Shown in pieces: positions 22,901 through 37,900 of a stretch of DNA of 64,000 bases. The notes beneath the pieces were generated by a model. The model worked only from the letters and a program-made list of their open reading frames with translations. It searched no databases and was not told where the DNA came from. Source of the DNA: Kingdonia uniflora (Eukaryota; Streptophyta; Magnoliopsida; Ranunculales; Circaeasteraceae). Positions within the stretch are counted from its first letter, which is position 1. Each line of letters starts with the position of its first letter. Position numbers and translations under genes: made by a program. The stretch lies in the NCBI GenBank assembly GCA_014058105.1, contig JACGCM010002194.1, positions 186,001-250,000 of the forward strand, given 5' to 3'.

Positions 22901-25900
22901 AATTGCTTAAAGTTATTTTCGCTCTCATAATGTGGTAGCCTATTTCGCTCGCTAAGTACTCAAAATTTGTTAGAATTAAAATATTATCTCGCACAACCGA
23001 AAGGATATAGTGGGAAGTCTGATGTGGCGAACAAGATTTTACGGATCTTCATTCCATTTAGCGGTTCCAACGCAGCTATTACAAATTTTTAACTTTAAAA
23101 ATCACCATATTTGATTTTGGCAAGCAAGTTTTGGAGAAACGAATACAAATGCTCTGAGCACTTCAAGGTCCGAAATAACAATATAAAACTATGTTACCGT
23201 TACTTTACTGCACGTATGAGGAAGAAAATTAGAAAATATGTAGATCGTAAAAATACAGTTCTTTCGACTAATAATGAATAAATGATGGTATAATTACAAG
23301 AGATGAGGGAGACCTGGTTGGAATCATCTGAAAGAACCTTCTCGAAAACACCAAATGGCAGGGCAACGGATGTAGGAATTCCTACCCAAGATGGTACCTT
23401 TCCTTTCAGATACGAAATGTTACGTGATTTGGCTCCAACCTGGGACAATACAAAACCAGTTAAATTACAACACTCTATCCGAATTACTGCTAAAGAAACC
23501 AGATATTCACTTCATTCATCTGATTTTTCAAACAATAGTCTTTAAAAAACTTGTTATTAGAGAGTACGAGTTACAAAAGGATTAAGCGCGTTATTTATAG
23601 AGAAACTTGATTTGGTTATCAAGGCTAACCAGTTCATTGGTAAACGCCTCAGATGATATAGCATATCTACCACAAAATTGCTTTTTGACTAGAGTTAGAG
23701 ATGGCATTGAACCATCTTCTTTGGAGCTCATCGAACCTGAACCTAACAATATACTGTCCGCGACTTCGCTGGGGTTTTGCAAAAAATAGAGAAGAATATT
23801 AGACGAAATAAATATATATGAAAAAATTCAAATAGATTGCATAAATACAGAAAGCAATAACTAATCAAATCAATTCGAATGAAAAGGCCAAACTAAATAA
23901 GAAAGCAAAAATATAATAATAGAATAATTCTGACACAATCGAAATTGAATTACCAATAAACAATATCTGCAGATGTAGGCTTCAGGCTTAGCAATTTCCC
24001 TATTTTCATTTGGAGGTCAGTCAAAATGTTGGGGTCAAAGCATGTAGCAAAGCAAACCTGCCAATAGAAAAGGTTTGATCCGAACATCAGATCTACCAGT
24101 GTTCTAGTTCATCAGAAGAAGAAAAAAAGCTATCTGATGCAAATAAAGGTTAAGAAACTTCCAAATTGAAGTCTTATGATATTAGGATTTTTAGGTATTT
24201 TAAGAGTAATGTTTAGCCTACTAAATATTTAATTTTGAATTTAATTACTTTCCTAGTTGGATTAAGACTCTAATAGATATAGGCCTTTGGCCATAACTAG
24301 TTGATGAAATTAAAAGACTTAAGTTTAAGAAAGAGTCTCTCTAGAGAGCTCGTTTAGAAGAATCAAAGTTGTCAAACATCAATAATCGACTTAGCATTTG
24401 AGTTTCGAATTCTAAGGCTATTGATACATAAGATTGATGTAATTCTTCGATTTCGGATTCGATTCCATATCACAACCCTAAGTTGCATCACTTTCAAACT
24501 ATCAATTTCAACTAGTACATCCATGAGCCAAATATAGCCTGGATTTGGGAATATCATCTAATGCATCCTCCGCCAGTTCAACAAACACAAATTGTACGAT
24601 AAGACTACTTTAACCAATGCATTGCAAATTTGCGATAAATAGCAAGTGCCATCCATTTGATTTTTTCAATAATCCAATATACCATATCAATCCAGCAATA
24701 GTTCAATATATTGGTTGTACATACCAGAAATGTTGAGAATATTTTAAAGTATGCTATTAAGAAACTATAGAGAAATGATAAAGTCCAAGATCACCATTAT
24801 CAGTAATTCTTACCTTGCTATTTCTTGCTCTAACGGAAACATGAGATAGAACATCTGGCATGTCAGGTGTGAGCACTGCAACTGCACCGTCAGGGATTTC
24901 TTCCTCTCCCCTAACATTTTTGGCCACTAAAATTGTTGGCTTTTCATAAGATTCGTTCTGAACAGAGAGCAGTTCATCTACGACTACAACATATCCAACG
25001 GCCTCAACAGGACTGATAACTTGCCAACTGTTTAAGAGCCAGTCAACATTGAATAAAAACGTAACGACATATTACACAATCCATTTATGCACACTAGATT
25101 CCTATTTTCGAGTTTGCTATCATAAATCAGTCATTGTTCAGAATTTGAAGGAAAAAATCTTCAAAGCCCGAGGGACTGATGATTACTATTTAGTGTTGGA
25201 TGGTTTCCATTGAGGAAGATTGAAAAAAAATCAACTATTAATATATCACAATATATAGCAGTTAATGTAACATTAATATTTGATACATCCCGAATTATCA
25301 GATAGTTTATTTAATATTTCTTATATAAGTAAAAAATTGATATACATAGGACCAGTATATCATATCAGACGTAATATATCGTGATAAATAAGTCATTATT
25401 TAGAATTTGGAGCCAAATATCTTCAAAGCCCGAGGGACTGATGATTACTATTTAGTGTTGGATGGTTTCCGCTCAGGAAGATTGAAAAAAAAAATCAACT
25501 ATTAATATATCACAATATATAGCAGTTAATATAACATTAATATTTGATACATCCCGCATCATCAAATAGTTTATTTAATATTTCTTATATAAGTAAAAAT
25601 TGATATACATAGGACCAGTACACAATATATCGCGATAAATCTCAATTTCGTAATGGTAGCTTTCTAGCTCGGCGCACATGCCGCTCCACTATAGACATTA
25701 CCACTACGAAATCACTGCAATCCATTATTCTTTCCTAAATTGTGTAATGGTAACTTTCTAGTGCTGGGCCTTTCTTTCTTGCTCCTAACACGTTTAGGAC
25801 GTTTCTATCATTTATAGAATCACTCCTTCTATAGACATGACTTGTCTAGGACGTTTCTATTGTTTCGCTATTCTTTCGCAGTCTTTCGAGGACCAGCAAG

Positions 25901-28900
25901 AAAGAAAATGCATTTGATTTCACATTAGGTTATCAGCCAATACTCCCATCATATTCAGTTTGTTGACACAACACAATATCAGCCGATATTCCAACAAGGA
26001 TATATCCGTCTGCCCTGACTGGTGTATTCTAAAAATTTGATATTTTGATCCTCAAAACCAGCAATATAAAATTTTACGAAGACATAATAGTGTATAATAA
26101 TCTGATGCATTCTATATGGCTTTCTAACTGTTAAGGGCTCTTAATAGACAATATTTTAATTATACCTTCCTAGGTTAGCTGTTTTTCGAAGAACAGGGTC
26201 AAGACGATTAAGAAGTGAAGATAAGGACGCAGCGGATCCCGCACGAATAAGCTCTTCAGTAAATATGTCTACCTGCATGAGGTGTTTATGAATACAGATG
26301 CAAGAGTAATAGCTACATAATTGAAAGAAAAACGAAAGAGGAGAGATATCAGAACATCTCTATGGGACGTGAAACTAAGAATGGTTTACATGTGATTGTC
26401 ATAATGTTATCAGGTGGCTTAAGCCTACCCCTGGTTGGTTTAAGTTAAATACAAATGGATGCTCCATTGGAAATCCTGGCGTCATTGGTGGTGGAAGTCT
26501 ATTTCGAGATAGCATGGCTGAGATTCTTGCTCTTCTTCATGGTTTAAAATTATGTATTCAGCATAGCCGGATGCCCCTTATCGTTGAGGTGGATTCAAAT
26601 ATTATAGCGGACTGATTTCATAATAGAAGTAAAGTTCCATTACGGTGTGCTAATGCTTGGTCAGAGGTGCTCAAGCTTGGGACTCAACTCCAGATTTGAA
26701 TAGCTCATAACTATAGAAAGGGTAACTTCTAACTAGTAATCTGACGGTTTTGCCAAGCTCGGGATTTTTCCCATGGTCTTTAAATTTTCTACACTACCAC
26801 TGATCCGCCTCAGGTTATTAGAGCTATTATTCATCTTGAAAAAGATGGGGGCAGCTACACTTAGATTATGACTATCTTTTGTTTCAAGGTAAGGCCTAGT
26901 CCTCTTCCCCTGTATTTGCTTCTTCATCAATAAAATATATATACCGCAAAAAAAGAAGAAAATGTTCAGTAACATACAGCCCATTGATCAACTCCAAGCA
27001 TTGATCCAAGGTACTCTGCGGATGGTTGCAGAATTCGCTGGTATTCCTCTGCCTTATTTGCAAGAGCAAGTCTTGTTCTGTCAAGAACTGATTTGGCATA
27101 TAATGCCCACTGATCGTCTTTGCTACTCGACATGTTTTGAGCATAGTTCCATCCCTTTGCAAACAATCACAGTGTTAGATACTATGTGAAAATGAAAAAT
27201 ATTAATTCTAATAGAAAACGAAACCACATGCCTGACAATAAATAAATAAATAAATAATAACCAGGGCAAAAAAAAGTGACGCCAATAAACTCATATATTT
27301 AGAAAGCAGATGCCAACTCTAAGTTGATTATCTCAATTCTGTGTTATCAACTCATCCTAGAAGAGGTACAAGATATTAATAACTACCCAAATCAGGGAGG
27401 AAAGAAGAAGAGGAGAGGGGTACTAAGTTTGATTCATTATGATGTGTAAATCAAATCGTACGTGTATCACGAGACAACATATATCTTCCACAGTTTAAAA
27501 AGTCATCTTTTAGTTTATTTCATAGTATTTTATTTATTTTTATTTTTAAGTAAGATAGATTTTATTTGAGTGTTTAATGTAAGGGTAAGCAGGAACCGAG
27601 TGAATAGACGAAACCGAACCAAACCGACCTGACCTAAACCGAACCGATCGGATCGGTTTTTGTAACTAGTTCGGTTCGATTTGGTTCTCAATTACAAAAA
27701 TCGATACAGGTCGGTTCGGTTTGGTTTCGGTTCCTTGTTTTTCAAAACCGCAAAACCCGACCGAACCAACCTTTTTATTCCTTCCATCGATCAACACTTT
27801 TGTGGTTCGGACTATAGCTTTGAGATTCTTCTCCAAACATCATTCTATTCTTGCGATCAAAATGAGCTTTGAAAGCATCCATCGGTTTCTTAGAACAAAT
27901 GAAACGTCTACTTCACATTTTTCATGGTTGTGGCAAAGAAGCATTAATTATTACAACTGTATTCAAAGACCATGCTAAGGTCTACATTAAATTCTACTCA
28001 CTTCTCTTTATTTTTTATATCATCCTCCACCATAAGATTTTCCTTGGGATTTTCAACAACACAGATTCAACGGCTCATACACAAGTATAACCTCTACCTT
28101 AAGGAGCACACAACATAGGAAACTTTGTACAAATACACCTTGACACTCGAGCCAAAAGTCCTAAACGTAAGACCCACCATTTACATCTTTATCACCACCC
28201 AAAATACTCTTTCTTCTCAAACATGTATGAGAGTAAAGTTTGTTTCTCCAACTTTGGTGCTCATGGTAAAAACTAGGGTTTTGGAGAGACGATTGACTGA
28301 GAGATTTGGCATTTATAAGTGCAAAGAAAACGAAAGCCAAACCTGTAGGTCATGCAATTTTTTTGTTCAAAATTGTGGGTCATGCAATTTTTTCCTCAAA
28401 ATTCTGTAAAACCGACCCGACGCAACCGAAAAATCGGTTCGGTTTTGGTTTACACTTTTCGGGGTCGGTTCGGGTTAGATGCAGACCTAAATTGGTATGA
28501 TTTTGGTTCTTGATTTTAGGAACCAATTTAGGTCGGTTTGGTTTGGGTCGAAAACCGATCAGTGCTCAGCCCTAGTTTAATGAATAAGAAAACTCACTTG
28601 ATAGGAGTTTGACTAAAATTAATAAATTAATAAAATTAATAAAATGTATTAATAAATTAATAAATGAATAGGTTAGTGTTTATTTTCTGTTGGTTGTTTG
28701 AATTGAATTTATTTTAGGATTAGATGAATTAATAAAATTATTTTTGTATTACTAAATTGTTGCTTTTCTTGAAACTCTATTTGAGCTTTTTAGTGGTTAA
28801 TTAACAAGAATTAGCATATTCGAAGCTTCGGCCAATTGGTTCTTATTCATAATATTAGTTTGATTGAAGTAATTGCTTGATTGAAGTAAATCAGTTCTTT

Positions 28901-31900
28901 TTCAGGAAAAATGAATGTTTTCTCAAAAAAGCAAGTTTATTAAATTTATTTTTGTTAAAAACTACATGCAAAAGCGATTAATCAAGACTAAATTCAAAAC
29001 GATCTCTTTTATTAATTCTTTCTACGCCTACAAGATCTCTCTAACTCCACTAGGACATCTCCTTTTCTCTCAAAACTCAACACCAACCTTCCTTTTACTA
29101 GGATTCTCCTAAATATATAGGAGATCCCCAACTTTCTCTACACTCCAAACAAAAGAGGCAACTACCAGGAGTAATCCTAATTTATAGGATTCTCTAGTAT
29201 AAAATAAAATATTAAATAAAAACTACGCAGAGACCGGTCATGTAAGAAGTATGCATAAGTCGTGGTCGTGACGACCCACGACCTATCAACCATGGTCGCC
29301 CTTACCTTAAGGCAACTTAGGTCGTCGCCTAAGGCCCAAAATAAATTTGATATCGAAAGGCTTATTGAAAAAAGAAATATGAATTAAATAAAATACAGTC
29401 TTTTAATCAACAAATAACTTTAAGTTGAGTAGTTTAAATTATTTTGTTATACTTAGAGGTTGTAGGTTCCATTCTCCGTCACAATAATATCTTAATATTT
29501 TGAATATGAGGCATCTTTTGACCCTTATTTTTTGTTGATTGTACTTCATCTCGCATGGAAAATAATCGTATGCCTTATAAGGAGACACCAAAAACTCAAA
29601 ACCTTCATTCATTAATGAGTATACTCATATGAACATTTTCCATCGAAATGATTGCTCGTAATATTCACTTTGATGAGGAATGGAGGATTAGGTTAGAAAA
29701 ATTACGGTATAATGTAATTTGTTCGGTTTCTTAGTAATTAATAGACTACAATGGTGTCTACTATATATAACTTATTACTCTCTTTTGTGGGGATAATCAT
29801 ATCACGTAATTTTACTGATTCAAATTGATCATATTTTAGTAGTCAAACTAATGAGGCATTTTATTAACGTGCGCCTAAATTAGAGGGACATTTCCAAATC
29901 GAGTAAAAAATACATCTTTACATAAATTTAGAGATCAATATCGATTTTATTCACGTGTATTACTATATGTACGACATACAAAAATTAAGTACAAAATAAT
30001 ACAATGAAAAGGCCCCTTTTTTGGAGTTCGCCTGAGGCCCCAAAGGGCTAATGGCGACCCTGTTATCAACTTTCCCCATCTTAGAAGAATTTGACCACGA
30101 ATTGAGGAGGAAGGTCAACAACTGTAACCTCTGCATCCCTGTAGTCTTCGTTTAATAACTGCTCGAGTGCCTCATCGATATGATCATGAAGATGTTGTGA
30201 TAGAAGTGTAATGGGTTTCCTAGGATTGGGGCATTCTCTTCTCATATGTCCCATCTTACCACAATTGTAACATAACGTGAATTTGTCATCCCTGTAGTTT
30301 TTGGAGCAACAATAGTTAATGCCAGCAACAATAGTTAATGCCATTGATGTGGTTGTTGTTGCTGGAGAAGTAAAAGAAGAATAAGCTGCTCGTTTGAGTT
30401 TTGTTTCCGCTCGCTTGGCCATCTCAACTGTTTCAGCAATGTAATACACGTTGACCATAGTAAGCACATCTTGAATCTTTTTAGATATACCGGATTTGAA
30501 GCGGCTAACCTTTTGTGCCTCTGTCTCAAATGTAGCAACTCTAAAGGAGAGAAGGTAAAATTCATTGGTATATTCATCTACAGTCTTCAACTTCTATCTC
30601 AAACCTTCGTAAAGCTATCATCTTCATAAGATATCGAGATAAACCTATGAACCAAGCCTCGCCTTGCCTTCGCCTCATAGATGCCCAATCAGTAATGTAC
30701 GCATACCCAACATCCGCTCGCATCTTCTATAAATTATCCCACCCATTTAACGCAGAATCACTTAATTTGGTCTCAATCAAAACCACTGTTTTAGGATCCC
30801 CATAACGTTTATACGCTAAAATCTTGTCAACCCGGTTAAGCCATTCCATAAAAGTGTCAGCGTCGGCCTTACCATCAAACTCTTAAATGTGTAGCTTCAC
30901 TACTTGTCCTACAGTCCGAAGTGCGAAAACCAACGCGTTAGCGATTTGATCGCCCTGGCTTTGTATTTGAAAACGACGACCCCCAATCTCTGAATCACTA
31001 AGAAATTCGTCGTTGCTGGTTCGTGGTGCAAAATTATTGTGTTACACGCTACGACCCATCCCTCGCCTCTCAAAAGGCGGTACGTACCTGTTTGTGTACC
31101 CTCTGTTGTACTCTCCATGTCCTCCACTGTCTCTCTAATACCTATTGTCGTTTCTGTCTACTCCACCGAACCCAAACCCCGAATTACGTTGCTGACCTTC
31201 CTAAACAAACTCTCTTTGTGGTACGAACCCTCACTATGGACCAAAGTAATGTGTCTCCGGTAGTAGGTTGTTGTCCCCCCTTGGGGCTGCCGGTATGGTT
31301 CTGTCAGTGCGACTGCTATTGGCGGAGCCGTAATGGTTGTTGTATTTGTGGTACCAGAGGTGTTGTTAGTACCATTGGAACCGTAGTTCTTACTGCCACA
31401 GTAGGTGTTGTTGGCGGCATTATCGTTGTTTATGGTGCCCCAATTGTTGAAAGAGGGAGAACAATTGGAATTGTCGCCGGTAAAGATGTTGCAGTTGCCG
31501 CTATTCCTGTCGGCGTTGTAGGTGTTGTTGTTATCTCCGGTACTATGCTGTCAGGGGCGGGGCGGGGCGCAAGGCGGTGGGCATGGTCACTGGCAGGGCG
31601 GGGCGGGGCGCTAGGCGAGGCGGAGCGCTAGGCGGGAGAATGTAAATTTGTAATATGTGTAATGTGTAAATTTGTAAATTTGTAATGTGTGTAATATGTA
31701 TAAATTTGTAAATTTGTATAATTATTTAATTTAAAGTATCAAACATGACTCAATGTATTTTTTTTTCCCATAATGTATATTATATATATATTGCAATGAC
31801 TCAATGTATTATTTTATTTTTTTGTTATATATTATTGTAATATGTCAATAACATAAAAGATAAATCCCAAATTGCAAGCAATGAAGCAAACATTAAAATA

Positions 31901-34900
31901 GATTAATAGAAGATCAATTCAACATAAAATAAAATCTTAGCATATCCAAAATAAAATCCAACCCCATCATCCAAAACGTGCAAAACCAAAAAACCAAAAT
32001 AAAAACATCTAGCCAGAATAATGAAATCAAATGTCCTCATCGGATCCCGAGTCAATGCCATCATCATCTCCATCACCCATACCGTAGTTCGCATCAACAT
32101 CGTAATCATCATCGTCGAAAGAGTCTTGAAGATGACGCGTTGTCGATCGTGAGCTTGATGCCACTCCTTGTGAACAATGTGAAGCGGTGTTCGTGCGAGA
32201 AGTACGAGTCAACGGGGGGTCATCAAATCCATCTTCGGCGTCCTCAAGCACACCATAAGTCATGTCCGTTCCTAACACAATGTCGTCTCTCACATCGTCG
32301 GGAACTAACCACTCCGCACATTCATCGAAGGACTTCAACACAATTGGGTCTATCTCTTTTCCAGAAATGCGTTCTTCATAACGCTTTTTAAGCCTCCTAT
32401 TGTATTGAATATATGCAAGATCCCTCATCCGATCATGCTCCAAATAATTCCTCTTTTCAGTATGGATCTACAATAGTAAAATAAATAAATAAAAACTTAG
32501 AGAAATAAACTTTAACCTATAAGATAAATTGATATTGTATTTTGTTACAAATACTAAAAGCAACTTACATTGTCAAAGGTACTCCAAATCCTTTCACAAG
32601 GAAAAGCCGCACTAGTAAGCCCAAGAACTCTTTTAGCAAATCTTTGCAAGGCGGGAACTTCACTTCCAAAAGTGATCCACCACTCCACTATATTAAAAAT
32701 CATAAAATTTAGAAATCAAAAGTATAAAAACAAAAAAACCTTAAAATTACTAAACACTAAAAAGAAGTAACTTAAAAGCAATACTAAGTTACTAACCCGG
32801 AGCAATTGTTTTTACACAAGCTTGAGTACCCCTCTTTCCCAAGCTCCCAGCCTTGGTACGATATACAATCAGATCTCGCAAGATTTGGCTTTCATCTTCC
32901 TCATCCAAAGCAAGTTTTGTTATGCAATCTAACAAACCCTCTTTAAGTTTAGTATTTGATTCCATCTCATCTGAGCTTGTAAGAGTTGCATAATAATACT
33001 GAGGGTTAAGATAATGAGCCGCCGCGTGCAAAGGCTTTTGAAGCATACCAGACCACCTACGGTCAAGAATTCTTTCCATCTTTTTCCATAACTCGCGGTC
33101 ATCATCGTTTTGGTCCCCAAATTAGTTTTTACCTTAAGCTTGCAATCCTCAATCGCCGAATAAATATAAGCCATAAAGGAGCCATAATTTTTAGGCAAGT
33201 ATGCATATTGTTCCAAAATGTATTACTCTTAACTTTTTTTACAATTTCTTTTCCAATAGGGTGCTTTGGCCACTTGCTATTTCTCCACTCAACAGTAGAA
33301 ACATGTCTCTAAGTTATTGTCTCTTTTCATATATACTATGCAAACATAGAAAAGTGGTAGCAAATCGAGTCACCGTCGGCCTTACAATTTCTCTACCCTT
33401 TGTTTACTTCCTCATCAAATGGAGCACATGTTTGTGATTGTAGATGAAAAAAAAAATCTTTTTCGCATCTTTAACCGTTTCATCCACCAAATGCATCTTG
33501 CTCACATCTCCAAGCATTAAATTTATACAATGTGCCGCACATGGCATCCAATAAATCTTTGATTCCGCCATAATCCATTCACCCGCTAGTATATAATTAC
33601 TTGCATTATCCGTGCATATCTAGTGAAAAAGTATACAAAAATTCAAATATGTATAAAGTCTAAGCAAAACAACAAAGATAGGAAAAAACATAAATACTCA
33701 AGACTTACTTGAATAACATTCTTCTCTCCAACCTTTTCAATCACATCTTTCAACATTTTATAAATGAGTTCCGCATCATGAATATGTACGGATCCATCAA
33801 TAGACTTTAGGAAGACCCTTCCTTTCGAACAATTCACAAGAAAGTTAATAAGTGTCTTACCCTTGCCATCGGTCTACCAATCGGTCACGATGGTTACTCT
33901 ATAAGTTTCCCAATGAACTTTAAAATTATCTACCCAATTTGAGGTCTCTTCCTTCTTCTTCTTCAAGATCTTGACTCTCAAGTCATTATATGAGGGTGGC
34001 TTGAAAGCTACAAATTAAATTTAAAACTAAAAAGATTAAGAGTGTATTTGACAATTTTCTTTTAACTTGTATTGCAAAAAATAATTTGTAAGATAAAAGA
34101 CTTACTCGATGGATCATTGTATTGGACAATTGTTTGCATCATCTTGGAATAACTATCCGATCTTGCACAATTAAATGATATGCTATTTTCATAAAAGAAG
34201 TCGGCAATGTAACCATGGATGTTCTCGAAAGCTTTTTTGTTTTCGTTTGAATTAGGAGCTCTAGGGCGAAAATCCACATCAATAGGGGCAACAAAAGCAT
34301 CCATAGGCCCTTTCCTCTTCTAAGGAATTTGAATCACAACTTCTTCAACCTCGTCATCATCATTTCCATACACATTGACGTTTCTAATCATCTCGTCTTT
34401 CTTACTTTGTTTCTCTTCGGTTATTTTTTGTTTTCCTTCCATAAAGCTTCTAAGTACATCAACATCTTGTGGAACTTTATCACATTTCCTAACGTCTTTG
34501 TACATAGTCCCTTTGTACGAAGCTTTCACAAGATGTTGTTTTAACCTCTTAATGCCCCCTTTCGACACATGACCACAAAAGTCGCACTTAACATGATCTT
34601 TATTTCCATCTACCGGTTGACCATAGTCCCACCCCGGATCATTCGAATTAGTCGGTCTATACCGACCAGTACTTCCCTGGGAACCTTCCACCGACATTAC
34701 AAACCCCAAGAGATCGCAGTATCGTAAGAGAGAGACGCAGCAACCAGCAAGAACGCCGAGAGAGAAAGACGCAGCAACCAGTATAGGGTACTCTGAAGTC
34801 TTAACAATATAGGGTACTCTTAATAACATATATCATCCAAATTATATCATCCAAAATCCAAATTATACGCATCCAAATTATATCATCAAAAGCATTTAAG

Positions 34901-37900
34901 TCTGAGGTATAAATGAAAAGAAGAAAAACTGATGTCAAGAAGTAAGAAATTGTTTTCAGAAATCACAATATTAAACAAAGGAAGAAACACAGTATTAAAC
35001 ATATATGTATCTTCTTCAAATTTATTTTGAGGCTAACAATGTCCTCCTGGCATTTGCAGTTTTACTGACGCAAAGGAAGAACAAGTGTTGAGGTAACAAA
35101 AGTGTGAATTAAAGGTCACTAGAACAGACCTTGATTGACTCTGTTCAGACTCTGTTTAATTGTTTAAACAGAGCAGTTCCCGTCGTTAGTTGAGTACCCG
35201 TCGTTAGCTTGAAGAACGCCGAGGCCCGAGAGAGAGAGAGAGAGTAATTCCAAGAACAATACGCAGGTGCAAGACGCAGGTGCAGTGGATGTGGATCAAG
35301 AATCCAAGATGAATCATGAATGAGAGGAGAGACGCAGGTGCAGAGTGCTCACGCAGGAAGAAATGCAAATTGATTTGGGTTTTTTTTTTGTTAAACACAA
35401 ACTTAAATGAGCCAAATCATTTGGCAGTTTGAGTTTTTTTTTTTTTTTTTTTAACAAAATAAGCCATATCATTTGGCAGTTTTCAAAAAAAAAAAAAAAA
35501 AAAACGCCATATCATAAGGCGCCCCACCTAGCGCCTTGAAATGGGCGCCCCGCCTCAGCGCCGCCTTGTTCTCTGAAGCGCCTAGAGCGCTAAAATGTTA
35601 CGGCGAAGCGGTTGGTTCAAATTTGGGCGCCCCGGCGCCGCCCCGTAGCGCCCTGGCGGCGCCCCTGACAGCATAGCTCCGGTACCGTAAGAGATCGGTT
35701 ACCAGTTAGTAGTCAAGTCTCGATGACCTCTATTAGAGTCTCTCACCGTCCACCATTGTTTTTAAGTGGTGTGACCAACCTATTTGGTTAGTTGGGTTTG
35801 GGTTTGAAATGGAGAGGGCCGCTCCAGCATAGGACATCCCAACATGACCTACATGTGAGGTTTGCGTGAGTTGCACGTGTTGGTTGTTATTAAACCTATC
35901 ACCCATTACCTATCATAAGCTCCCAAAGCTCATAATCTCTCATCTTCAAACTCTTATTTCTCAATTGTTCAACTCCCATCTCTCATCTCTCAGCACTTCC
36001 TCACACTCACATTTCATGGAGTCTCAAACTCATTTGAAACTTTCGCTCCATCAACCCAACAAACCACCGACATACCGATAAGCATGGAGGCGGAATCGAA
36101 GAATTGGTCGGATGTTAAAAGACATCATTTTTTCCACATTGTGGTACAATATATCGGTAAATGCTCAAACCGAGAATTCTCAAAAGAGTAATGTATTTTG
36201 GCAAAAGATATTCGATGAATTCACCAAGCAATCAATCGGTACCACAAGAACCATATATTCGCTAAAAGGGCGTAAGACCGTGATCAACAAATCCGCCATT
36301 CATTTCTCATCAATGAAGACTAAGGTGCTTGCCACGGTTAAGAGCGGAGAAGGTGTTGGCGAGAAAGACGCGGTATGTTTCATTTCTTACATTTTGTTAG
36401 CAATATTGTTTTATAAATTACGCTTTAGTTTTCGATTAATCATATTGTAGGAGTCTCGAGCAAATGAATTGTTTAAGGTGATTTTCAAACCAAAAAAGAA
36501 ACATCGATGTCCATTTGGCTTTTTTCATGCATGGCAAATCTTGTCAAAACATTCAAAGTGGATGGATTTTGCGGAAAAAACATTGGGCAAACCAAGTAAA
36601 AAAGCCACCCGAAAAGAATTCAAGCTCGAGGTCTTCGTTGGGTATGAACCTAGAATGTGAAGAAGACGAAGGTGAATGTGAAGATGGAGATGCAATACCA
36701 CTTTATGCTCAATCCATAGATGGTAACCGTTCTCCAGGCCAAAAGTTGGATAAGAAAAGGCGGAGTCTAAATACCTTTTTCAATCAAGTTATGAATTCGA
36801 CTAACAAAATCTCGGAGAGTTTCAATGAATCAGTCACCATGAATATTAAAGAGAAGAAATAGAAGGAATATGAGAAGCAACGTCGTGAGACTAAAGATGA
36901 GCATGCACGAGCAAAGTTGGAGAATTTACGCCGTTACAAAAAACATGCGAAAAACGAGATAAGCAAGAGATGCATGCCATGTCCATTAACACAACTACAA
37001 CGGACCCCAAAAATTTGTGATATTATAAGTTAACGAAAAATGAAATTGTTGCAAAAATGGAAGCAAGAATTCACTATCAAGGTTCTTCTAGCGTCGGTGG
37101 CGTTCGTAACGCTTCGGGTAATTTGGATAGTCATTTAGCTAGCCAATCGGGTAACTTTAACACCGGGAATAACTTAAGTGGTAGGGGTTTAGGAGATTTT
37201 TAATTAGTTGGGGGTTTATGCGATTAATGCCCAAAAAAAATTATGTTTTGAATTATGTACTAATATAATTAAAGTTAATGCAATTATGTTATTGAAATTA
37301 AAATTGTCTTTATTGAAATTGAAATTGAAATTGCATTACATCATTGAAATTGAAGTTACTTGCTAGAAACTACAAAAATAAAATTACATAACAAGAAAAC
37401 TAATTTTGGCTCCTTCGATTGTCGGTCTCTCTCCAAAGATGCTTCACGAGGTTGTTTTAAAGTTCTGTTTTTGCTCATTTCGATAAACCAATGTTGCATT
37501 TAGGTATCTTGTGAAGTCTTCATCCGATATAATACTACGCTCGATCGGAGGTGGTGGAGTTGATCCATCATATTCATACTCGAATAACATCTCTTTTGTC
37601 TTCAAGAATCATATTGTGTAATATAATGCATGTGTACATTATATTGGTCAATGACTTTCTCTTCCAAAATCGACCGGGATGCTTCGTGATAGCCGATCGA
37701 GATTGTAAAACACCGAATGCCTTTTCCACATCTTTCCTAACCGCTTCTTGATGCTTAGCATATTTTTTTTCCTTTTCCATATACGGTGTCGGGATAGTTT
37801 TGACGATCGTAGACCACTTTGGATAGATGACGTCAGCGAGATAGTAACCAGTGCCATAGGTATGACCGTTAACTTCAAAAGATACTGGAGGCGCATTCTC

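Noticed and set aside
30335..30577. Second 80-codon minus frame in the gag region
   Set aside because: Alternative frame of the gag ORF at 30081-30590, which carries the zinc knuckle; low-complexity Leu/Gln content.
31023..31631. 202-codon open frame on the plus strand
   Set aside because: It is antisense to the gypsy gag region and runs across the end of the hAT element into its GC-rich repeats. No family resemblance; a by-product of base composition.
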